Shown here piece after piece: positions 1 to 5,633 of a stretch of 6,983 nucleotides of DNA. Position 1 is the stretch's first letter. Every line of letters starts with the position of its first letter. The stretch lies in contig JAJRWW010000636.1 of assembly GCA_024276595.1 (NCBI GenBank), positions 1 through 6,983 on the forward strand, read 5' to 3'. The notes beneath the pieces are model-generated. The model was not told the origin of the DNA. It saw nothing but the letters and a program-made list of their open reading frames with translations, and made no database searches. Made by a program: the position numbers and the translations under genes. The stretch is from Myxococcota bacterium. GTDB taxonomy: Bacteria; Myxococcota_A; Polyangia; HGW-17; JAJRWW01.

Positions 1-51
1 AGCGCCTGCCAACTGAAACAGCCGACAAGGCCCAGGGAAAGGACTCACCCA

Positions 52-1452
52 ATGAGCTCCAGCTACAGCTATCAGACCCGCGTGGCAATGTGTGAGAAGT
101 GCGGAGCGCCCCTCGAGGTGGCCGTGGGCGGAGGGCATGTGCAGTGCGGCTACTGCGGAGTGTCCAACGAGCTGCTGCCCCGGGACGAGAACCCCCTGGC
201 GGGTGTGCACGGCGCTGCGGCCGGAAACGAGCAGCAGCGCATGGCACGGCTGGCGGCCCAGGACGGCAAGCCATCCATGCCCCCCGACGAGATCGCCGGC
301 CTCTTCGAGCAGGGAGAGCTGGTGGAGTGGAAGGTGGACGAGGCGGTGCAGATCTGGCAGGACAGCCGCCGCGCCCTCCGCACCGCCCCCAACCCGGCTG
401 TGGCTGAACGCCTCATGTTCTTGACCATGGCGCTGGCGAATCACTTCTTTGTCAAGGGGGACACCAGCCGCCAGCGGGCCCTGTTCGAGTCTGCGTTGGA
501 CGTCGTCACCCTGCCCAGGCACAAGCAGTCCCTACGCGGCTACCTGTGCCGCCTCGCCGCGAGAGACGGGGATCTGCAAGCGGCAGAGCAGTGGCTGGCG
601 CCATGCGATCCTCGCTCCGAGGACCTGGAGATGGACTCGTCCTGGCGCATCTCCAGGGCCTTCATGGACACGGCCACCGGCAACTTCCAGGGGGTGGTCG
701 ACACCCTGGGGCGCGGCCTGAAGGACGTCCCCATCATGGACACCATCGAGCCCCTGGCGATAATCTTTCGAGCCAACGCCCTGGAGCGGATCGGAGACCT
801 GGAGGCGGCCACCGAGCAGCTAACGGCCCTCATGCTGGCCGGCCACGGCGCGGGCCAGAAGATGGTCACCAAGGTGATCGGCCGATACCAGGACTGGGGC
901 CTCTGCCAGCAGAGCTTTCCCCTGGCTCAGGCCAAGGCCAACCAGATGGCCGCCAAGGCCTCGGCCAGCGTGGCCAGCGGCGGCATCGGATCCATCTTCT
1001 ACTACGTGGGCCTCGCGATGCTCATCCCCGGGCTCTTCGGCGGGCTGGTCTTCATGCTGCAGTCGCTCGGCGCCGACTCGGTGCTAAGGCTGCTGCCGGC
1101 GGGTCTCTCAGATGGGCTCGGCGCCGCGGCCATCCCGCTACTAATCACCGGGTTCATCATGGCGACCATAGGCAGGAAGGCCAAGCTAGCCGCCGCCAAG
1201 GCGGCCTACCTCCGTGTACACGGCGTCCCTGCCACGGCCACCGTCACCAACCTCTCTCGCACGGGCACCACCGTCAACGACGTGCCACAGATGCGCATTC
1301 ACCTCTCCGTCCAGCTCAAGGACCAGGCTCCCTACGACGCATCCGTGAAGATGTACCTGGACGCTCACCAGCTCGCCAGCTTCGCCCCGGGGACCAAGGT
1401 CTCCGTTCGAGTGGACCCCAACAATCCCCAGGAGCTGGTCATAGAGCAATGA
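52..1452 (+). CDS. Zinc-ribbon, TPR-like, two-TM membrane protein of unknown function
   Basis: The predicted protein has 466 aa, and I do not recognise a named family for the whole of it. Seen in the sequence: two CxxC knuckles (C14/C17 and C32/C35) forming a short N-terminal zinc ribbon; a hydrophilic linker; an Ala/Leu-rich helical region at about 80-300 whose helix pairs (for example around 160-185 and 235-262) resemble degenerate TPRs; two hydrophobic segments at about 312-336 and 355-373; and a C-terminal soluble domain at about 385-466 with alternating hydrophobic residues ending in a VRVDPNNP motif, reminiscent of DUF3592-like small beta domains. The ATG at 52 is supported by AAAGGA at 38-43, 8 nt upstream. 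The zinc ribbon and TPR region are probably cytoplasmic, and the two TM segments form a hairpin that would return the C-terminal domain to the cytoplasm. A scaffold or quality-control role is possible but not shown. No terminator with a U-tract follows. Confidence 0.85.
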   Translation: MSSSYSYQTRVAMCEKCGAPLEVAVGGGHVQCGYCGVSNELLPRDENPLAGVHGAAAGNEQQRMARLAAQDGKPSMPPDEIAGLFEQGELVEWKVDEAVQIWQDSRRALRTAPNPAVAERLMFLTMALANHFFVKGDTSRQRALFESALDVVTLPRHKQSLRGYLCRLAARDGDLQAAEQWLAPCDPRSEDLEMDSSWRISRAFMDTATGNFQGVVDTLGRGLKDVPIMDTIEPLAIIFRANALERIGDLEAATEQLTALMLAGHGAGQKMVTKVIGRYQDWGLCQQSFPLAQAKANQMAAKASASVASGGIGSIFYYVGLAMLIPGLFGGLVFMLQSLGADSVLRLLPAGLSDGLGAAAIPLLITGFIMATIGRKAKLAAAKAAYLRVHGVPATATVTNLSRTGTTVNDVPQMRIHLSVQLKDQAPYDASVKMYLDAHQLASFAPGTKVSVRVDPNNPQELVIEQ

Positions 1453-1490
1453 CCTCACCGGGGTAGGCAGCCTGTGACCGCTCGTGCGTC

Positions 1491-1506
1491 GGGGCCGACC
1501 GGCCTC
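1491..1506 (+). other. Weak hairpin downstream of the zinc-ribbon gene
   Basis: GGGGCC at 1491-1496 can pair with GGCCTC at 1501-1506 (one G-U pair) around a GACC loop. It lies 39 nt after the stop codon and just before the next promoter, where a terminator would be expected. There is no run of T after it, so it is not a canonical intrinsic terminator and may have no function. Confidence 0.2.
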
Positions 1507-1514
1507 AGAGCCCC

Positions 1515-1544
1515 TTGACAACATCGGCTCCCATGGGCTATTTG
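1515..1544 (+). promoter_or_regulatory. Sigma-70-type promoter for the riboswitch leader
   Basis: A perfect -35 hexamer, TTGACA, lies at 1515-1520. A weak -10 element, TATTTG, lies at 1539-1544 with an 18-nt spacer (CTATTT at 1538-1543 would give 17). Transcription would start near 1550, about a dozen nucleotides before the first base of riboswitch stem P1, which is where it should start. The spacer contains the 8-bp palindrome CCCATGGG at 1530-1537, of unknown meaning. The -10 matches the consensus at only three positions, so the call rests on the -35 and on position. Confidence 0.55.
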
Positions 1545-1562
1545 CCTGGCTGTCGAATCAGT

Positions 1563-1781
1563 ACGCCTGGGCGGGCGTCACCTCGCAGGTGCGTCCTCGG
1601 GAAGCCGGTGTGAGTCCGGCGCGGCCCCCGCCACTGTAACCGGGTACGAAGGCGGCACTATCGCCACTGGCGAGGAGGAGGATCGGAGAGCCGGTCGCCT
1701 CGCCGGGAAGGCGCCGCTGGAGAATGATCCGGGAGCCAGTAGACCGGCCCAGGTGTTGGATCCGTCCTCCGGGGTGGAGGA
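1563..1781 (+). promoter_or_regulatory. Cobalamin riboswitch (adenosylcobalamin-type aptamer plus P13 hairpin)
   Basis: All the conserved blocks of the cobalamin riboswitch family appear in order: GGGAAGCCGGTG at 1599-1610, the L5/J region ending GCCACTGTAA at 1630-1639, GCCACTGG at 1663-1670, GGGAAGGCG at 1705-1713, and the B12 box AGCCAGTAGACCGGCC at 1734-1749. The B12 box differs from the usual consensus by a T where GG is common (CAGTAGACC instead of CAGGAGACC). Stem P1 is closed by 10 bp, 1563-1572 with 1747-1756, including one G-U. A downstream hairpin (TCCTCC 1765-1770 / GGAGGA 1776-1781) exposes GGGG in its loop and fits P13; this loop can pair with the CCCC of L5 at 1625-1629, the kissing interaction that forms when cobalamin binds in this family. 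It lies in sense orientation to the lipoprotein gene and is expected to repress it when cobalamin is abundant. Confidence 0.95.
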
Positions 1782-1918
1782 TCAGGAGCCGCCGGTTGCC
1801 CCCCGGCGCCGCGCATCTCCCCTCCCCCGCACCGGACACCCCAGGACGGACCCAGGCGACATCCACCGCCGTGGCGGGGTCCACGGCAAACCGGTCGCGA
1901 GACCCAAGGAGACGACAG
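1782..1918 (+). promoter_or_regulatory. Riboswitch leader / expression platform
   Basis: This is the untranslated stretch between the riboswitch P13 hairpin and the lipoprotein start codon. It holds a 6-bp hairpin at 1790-1808 with loop TTGCCCC. A C-rich, G-poor stretch follows at about 1815-1865 (roughly half C), which could serve as a Rho loading site. A perfect 7-bp hairpin lies at 1868-1887 (GCCGTGG / CCACGGC) with loop CGGGGT, only 18 nt before the Shine-Dalgarno. No hairpin is followed by a U-tract, so intrinsic termination is unlikely. Control of translation, Rho-dependent termination, or both is the better guess. The mechanism is inference. Confidence 0.5.
1906..1911 (+). promoter_or_regulatory. 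Shine-Dalgarno that fixes the lipoprotein start
   Basis: AAGGAG lies 7 nt before the ATG at 1919. It decides the start: the reading frame is open upstream to an ATG at 1724, but that codon lies inside the riboswitch aptamer, and only the 1919 start gives a signal peptide at the N-terminus. Confidence 0.85.
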
Positions 1919-2974
1919 ATGCGAAGCACCCTCAAACTCACATGGCCCCTGCTGGCGCTTGCTGCGGCCCTGGCTGGCTGCTCCGACGACGACAGCGGAG
2001 GAAACAACAACAGTGATCCCTGCGCCGAGGTAAGCTGCGGCGACCACGGGACCTGCGACCCCACCGACGGCACATGTCAGTGCGACAATGGCTACGCCGG
2101 TGACGCCTGCGACGAGTGCGCCAGCGACTTCGTCATGGTGGCCGACGACTGCGTGGCGGCCTGCACGGGCGATGCAGACTGTGATGACGGCCTGGCCTGC
2201 AACGGCGAGGAGACCTGCGGCGCCGATGGGCTCTGCCAGGTGGGCACGGCCGTGGACTGCCTGGAGACGGAGACCTGCCTCGAGCCGGACGGAGTCTGCG
2301 TGACCACGGTCCTGGTGACCTTCGAGGACCTCGGCCTGGGAGCCGACTCCCACTGGACCGGGGACGCCACCGGGGTGCACACCTTCGTGAGCGGGGAGGC
2401 CACCTTCTGGAACTACTACGACGACACCTACGGCCCCTACTGGGAGGGCTTCGCCTACTCCTCCACGACCGACACGACCACCCCTGGGCCCGGCAACCAG
2501 TACAGCGCCATCACCGGCGTTGGAGCGGAGGGCTCCCAAACCTACGGCCTGGGATACCAGGGCTACATGGGCACCACCCCCGAGCTGCTCTTCGACACCG
2601 ACACCGGCTACACCATCGCGGGCGCCTACTTCACCAACACCACTTACACCTACCTCGCCATGCGGGATGGGGACGCCTTCTCGAAGCAGTTCGGCGGCAC
2701 CGACGGGACGGATCCAGACTGGTACAAGCTCTCCATCGTGGGGGTGGACTCCACCGACGCCACCACGGGCATGGTGGAGCTCTACCTGGCGGACTACAGG
2801 TTCTCTGATGACGCCGAGGACTACCTGGTGGACGAGTGGACCTGGGTGGACCTCTCCTCCCTGGGAGACATCGTCGGGCTCCGCTTCTACCTCTCCTCCA
2901 CGGACAACGACGAGTGGGGCATGAACACCCCCGGGTTCTTCGCCATCGACAACATCCGTCGGATTGCCCCCTGA
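1919..2974 (+). CDS. Cobalamin-riboswitch-controlled EGF/Cys-rich lipoprotein with DUF4465 domain
   Basis: The protein has 351 aa. It has a lipoprotein signal peptide: basic N-terminus (R2, K6), hydrophobic core 9-19 and lipobox L18-A19-G20-C21, so it should be lipidated on C21 and exported. An Asp/Asn/Gly-rich linker follows, then an EGF-like module with six cysteines (C35, C40, C46, C53, C55, C64), then more Cys-rich sequence (C67-C127) of the DADCDDGLACNG type common in myxobacterial secreted proteins. Residues about 133-348 match my memory of DUF4465: FEDL at the start, WEGFAYS (175-181), YFTNTTY (237-243), GDAF (251-254), FGGTDGTDPDWYKL (258-271), YLADYR (289-294), VDLSSLG (310-316) and GMNTPGFFAIDN (334-345). 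The domain is rich in Tyr and Trp. It is the first and only gene clearly under the cobalamin riboswitch. Inference: a surface-exposed cobamide-binding lipoprotein, with the EGF/Cys segment as a disulfide-stabilised stalk. I recall DUF4465 proteins being tied to B12 binding in Bacteroidota (BtuH) but cannot verify this here. Confidence 0.9.
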   Translation: MRSTLKLTWPLLALAAALAGCSDDDSGGNNNSDPCAEVSCGDHGTCDPTDGTCQCDNGYAGDACDECASDFVMVADDCVAACTGDADCDDGLACNGEETCGADGLCQVGTAVDCLETETCLEPDGVCVTTVLVTFEDLGLGADSHWTGDATGVHTFVSGEATFWNYYDDTYGPYWEGFAYSSTTDTTTPGPGNQYSAITGVGAEGSQTYGLGYQGYMGTTPELLFDTDTGYTIAGAYFTNTTYTYLAMRDGDAFSKQFGGTDGTDPDWYKLSIVGVDSTDATTGMVELYLADYRFSDDAEDYLVDEWTWVDLSSLGDIVGLRFYLSSTDNDEWGMNTPGFFAIDNIRRIAP

Positions 2975-3050
2975 TCTCCTCGGCCCGGCAGCGACAGCAC
3001 CGGACACGGTGGCTCCACAGCGCCCCGCAAGTGAGTCACCAATAACTTCC
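2975..3050. other. Short intergenic stretch without a clear terminator
   Basis: Between the lipoprotein stop and the next putative promoter there is only a 5-bp hairpin, CACCG 2998-3002 / CGGTG 3007-3011 with loop GACA, and no U-tract. Read-through from the riboswitch transcript into the permease gene cannot be excluded, so the permease might share partial B12 control. Confidence 0.3.
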
Positions 3051-3078
3051 TCCACAAAAACTCAAAAATCAATATCAT
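3051..3078 (+). promoter_or_regulatory. Possible promoter of the SLC13 permease gene
   Basis: In a notably A-rich pocket (about 3041-3078) inside GC-rich DNA, TATCAT at 3073-3078 matches TATAAT at five of six positions. TCCACA at 3051-3056 matches TTGACA at four of six, with a 16-nt spacer. Transcription would start near 3085. This overlaps the upstream ATG at 3077 and so agrees with translation starting at 3104. Confidence 0.35.
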
Positions 3079-3091
3079 GGCCTCCAAGCTC

Positions 3092-3095
3092 GGAG
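3092..3095 (+). promoter_or_regulatory. Shine-Dalgarno favouring the 3104 start
   Basis: GGAG lies 8 nt upstream of the ATG at 3104. The in-frame ATG at 3077 has no purine-rich Shine-Dalgarno within 15 nt (the preceding sequence is CTCAAAAATCAATATC), so 3104 is the better start. A GTG at 3101 is a weaker alternative. Confidence 0.6.
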
Positions 3096-3103
3096 ACCGC
3101 GTG

Positions 3104-5560
3104 ATGCTCTCGACCCCGGCGAAATGGCCACTGTCCCGACGGCTGTGGATCTTCCTCCTGCTGCTGGCCGCTCTCTTGCTGTGGCTCTTCTCCAGGTCCG
3201 AGCCGGCGCGGGGCGCCGGGGCACCTACACCCTCTGGCGGCAGGGCAGCCAAGAGCAGCTCGGGCGGGCGCGCCGGCAAAGGGCGCAGGCCCCCTCCGGC
3301 TCCCCGGTTCATCTCCGTTGGGGTCCCCCAAAAGAGGCTGGCCTTCGTGGCAGGCACATCTGGCACCCTGCCGCTGACTCTGACCCTCCGCCAGAGCCCT
3401 GGAGAGCAGAGCGCACCCCTGGGCTTCGACGTGGCCGGGGACCGGGCCTTCGTGCGGATCTCCATCCCCAAGGCCAGCGGCGTCACCTTCGGCAAGGGCA
3501 GGGGCGCCTCGCACGAGGGGGTCTTCCCGGTGGACCTCTCGGGTGCAAAGGGGAAGGCCGTCAAGGTGGAGATCCCTTACTCCGTCTCCTCTCGGCTGCG
3601 GGCAAAGCCCTACCGTGTCCAGGTTTTCCTGTCGCTGCCTCTACGGACCGCTGCCGGAGCTCACCTGTACGACAGCGGCACCGTCTCGATCAGGGCCCAC
3701 CTGGACACCCCCCTTTGGACCAAGCTCACGGTGATCGCGATCTTGCTGGTGGCGGTGTTTCTCTTCATCGTGGAGTGGGTGCGGGTGGATGTGGTGGCCA
3801 TGATGATGATGGTGTCGCTCCCCCTGCTGAACCTGCTGGACTCCAGGGCCACCTTCACTGGCCTGAGCTCCAACGCGGTGATCGCCATCATCGGGGTGAT
3901 GATCGTGAGCGCGGGCCTCAACAAGGTGGGCCTGGTGTCACGCGCAGTCAAGCCAGTGATCCGCGCCGCGGGCGCCAGCGCCACCCGGCTGCAGATCTAC
4001 CTCTCCTCCCTCATCGCGCTGATCTCTTCGGTCATGCAGAACACGGGCGCCGCGGTGCTCTTTCTCCCCGGCATCCAGAACGCCTGCAAGGCCATGAAGA
4101 TCCCCATCTCCAAGGTCTTGATGGCCATCGGCATGTGCGCCATTCTGGGGGGAACCCTCACCATGATCGGCACCAGCCCGCTGATTCTCCTCAATGACAT
4201 CCTCCCCGAGGGAGTGGAGAAGCTCAGCCTGCTGGAGCTCACGCCAATCGGCCTGGCCCTGGTCATCTCGGGCATCATCTACTTCTCCACGGTGGGGGGG
4301 CGCTTCCTCACGAGGATCGCAGAGGCCCAGCAGGAGCGCGGAGAGGGCGGCTCCTGCGGTGACGCCACCGACGACGTGGCCTCCTTCTACGACTATCTGG
4401 ACGGCCCCTTCGAGATCAGGGTGCCGGAGAGCTGGTCTCCTCAGGGAGAGGCCAACACCATCTCCGACGCGCGGACCCTCTACGGCACATCCGTGGTGGC
4501 CCTGGCCGGGCGCACGGGCACGGTCGAGATGGCTCCCCCCTCGGACCACATCATCGGCCCGGGCATGTCCCTGTGCGTCTACGGCCCCCGGGAGGGGGTG
4601 GAGCTCTTCGCCCGAGAGAAGGGCCTGGAGCTACTGGCCGAGCCAGCCAGGCTCAAGCATCTGTTCAATCCGGCCGTGGCGGGAATGGTGGAGGCGGTGG
4701 TCTCCCCCCGCTCTTCGCTTGTGGGATCCACCATCCGGGAGATAGGCTTCCGCGCCAACTACGGGGTGACCACCCTCGCCCTGCACAGGGAGGGCAAGAC
4801 CCACTACTCGGACAAGTCGGACATCCCGCTGCTCTCTGGCGACGCGCTGCTCATCCACGCCAGGTGGGACCACCTGCACACCCTCCAGCAGGCCCACCAG
4901 AACTTCCGGATCATCACGCCCCTGGAGGTGGAGGTGCAGGCCCCGGGCAAGTCCGTTGCGGCCATCACCTGCTTCGTGGTCGCCCTGGGGATGATGATCC
5001 TCTCGAGCTTCTACTTCCAGAAGCTCCCCTACAACCCCATCCCCCTGTCTGTGTGCCTGATGGTGGGCGCGGTGGGCATGGTGCTCACGGGGGTCCTCTC
5101 CATCCAGAGCGCCTACAAGGCAGTGGACTGGCGTACGGTCTTTCTCCTTGGGGGCCTGATACCCCTGGGCATGGCTGTGGACCGAACCGGAACAGCCGAG
5201 TGGATCGCCACGGGGGTGGTGTCGGCGCTGGGCAGCAGCGTCACCCCTCTGGTGCTCATCCTGGTGCTGGCCTGCCTCTCCACGGTGTTCTGCCTGGTGA
5301 TCTCCAACGTGGGCGCCTGCACCCTCTTGGTGCCCCTGGGCGCCTCCATGGCGAGCCAGATAGGCGTGGACCCGCGCGTGGCGGCCATCGTCGTGGGCCT
5401 GGGCGTGTCCAACTCCTTTCTGCTTCCCACCCACCAAGTCAACGCCCTGTACATGGGCCCGGGCTCCTACCGGACCAAGGACTACATCAAGATCGGCGGC
5501 GGCATGAGCCTGCTCTACGTCCTGGTGCTGGTCACCATGACCTACCTGTTCTACCTGTGA
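3104..5560 (+). CDS. SLC13/DASS-type anion permease with two RCK_C domains and an N-terminal extension
   Basis: The protein has 818 aa from the ATG at 3104 (827 from the ATG at 3077). Numbering is from 3104. It begins with a basic stretch, a hydrophobic segment at about 14-29, a Gly/Ser/Lys/Arg/Pro linker (about 32-68) and a beta-rich soluble region (about 69-199). The canonical permease starts at the hydrophobic segment near 208-224. The first half-repeat carries the SSVMQNTG signature (308-315) and the second carries ISNVGACT (733-740); these match the substrate/Na+ binding hairpin motifs of divalent anion:Na+ symporters. Between the halves lie two RCK_C (TrkA-C) domains, about 436-506 and 526-606, as in bacterial SLC13 proteins of the sulfate/SAC1-like group. 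The C-terminal half has LLGGLIPLGMAVDRTGTAEW and a final MGPGSYRTKDY motif typical of the family. The expected role is inner-membrane, probably Na+-coupled, anion uptake (sulfate, dicarboxylate or similar); the substrate cannot be told from sequence. Family members of this layout are usually about 600 aa, so roughly 200 residues are extra. It converges with the receiver-protein gene. Confidence 0.9.
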   Translation: MLSTPAKWPLSRRLWIFLLLLAALLLWLFSRSEPARGAGAPTPSGGRAAKSSSGGRAGKGRRPPPAPRFISVGVPQKRLAFVAGTSGTLPLTLTLRQSPGEQSAPLGFDVAGDRAFVRISIPKASGVTFGKGRGASHEGVFPVDLSGAKGKAVKVEIPYSVSSRLRAKPYRVQVFLSLPLRTAAGAHLYDSGTVSIRAHLDTPLWTKLTVIAILLVAVFLFIVEWVRVDVVAMMMMVSLPLLNLLDSRATFTGLSSNAVIAIIGVMIVSAGLNKVGLVSRAVKPVIRAAGASATRLQIYLSSLIALISSVMQNTGAAVLFLPGIQNACKAMKIPISKVLMAIGMCAILGGTLTMIGTSPLILLNDILPEGVEKLSLLELTPIGLALVISGIIYFSTVGGRFLTRIAEAQQERGEGGSCGDATDDVASFYDYLDGPFEIRVPESWSPQGEANTISDARTLYGTSVVALAGRTGTVEMAPPSDHIIGPGMSLCVYGPREGVELFAREKGLELLAEPARLKHLFNPAVAGMVEAVVSPRSSLVGSTIREIGFRANYGVTTLALHREGKTHYSDKSDIPLLSGDALLIHARWDHLHTLQQAHQNFRIITPLEVEVQAPGKSVAAITCFVVALGMMILSSFYFQKLPYNPIPLSVCLMVGAVGMVLTGVLSIQSAYKAVDWRTVFLLGGLIPLGMAVDRTGTAEWIATGVVSALGSSVTPLVLILVLACLSTVFCLVISNVGACTLLVPLGASMASQIGVDPRVAAIVVGLGVSNSFLLPTHQVNALYMGPGSYRTKDYIKIGGGMSLLYVLVLVTMTYLFYL

Positions 5561-5577
5561 GCAGGGGCGCGCCAGGC

Positions 5578-5633
5578 GCCTGGGCCCGGACACATGACCG
5601 GTGACAGGCTCCTCCCCAGCGGCCGGCCCAGGC
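5578..5633. repeat. Inverted repeat in the convergent intergenic gap
   Basis: GCCTGGGCC at 5578-5586 is a perfect inverse complement of GGCCCAGGC at 5625-5633, separated by 38 nt. It fills almost the whole 73-nt gap between two converging genes. A competing palindrome, CCAGGCGCCTGG, covers 5572-5583. The position suits a two-way transcription terminator, but there is no T-tract on either strand, so termination is a guess from position. Confidence 0.4.

Noticed and set aside
546..1466. Plus-strand open frame overlapping the zinc-ribbon gene in another frame
   Set aside because: It is Arg/Gly/His-rich with no domain, and the overlapping frame has proper membrane segments and a Shine-Dalgarno.
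1491..1514. GGGGC/GCCCC pairing as an intrinsic terminator of the first gene
   Set aside because: It is followed by TTGACAAC, not a T-tract, and overlaps the putative -35 region of the next promoter.
1724..1918. Upstream ATG in frame with the lipoprotein, adding 65 residues
   Set aside because: It lies inside the riboswitch aptamer, has no Shine-Dalgarno, encodes an Arg/Pro-rich stretch and would bury the signal peptide. The ATG at 1919 has AAGGAG and a lipobox.
1658..3055. Long minus-strand open frame of 465 codons opposite the riboswitch and lipoprotein
   Set aside because: It is a GC-rich shadow, low-complexity Gly/Val-rich with no recognisable domain, and it runs antisense to a well-supported gene and riboswitch.
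3798..3818. ATG-repeat run giving four consecutive Met in the permease
   Set aside because: It lies within a transmembrane segment and is too short to be a meaningful microsatellite.
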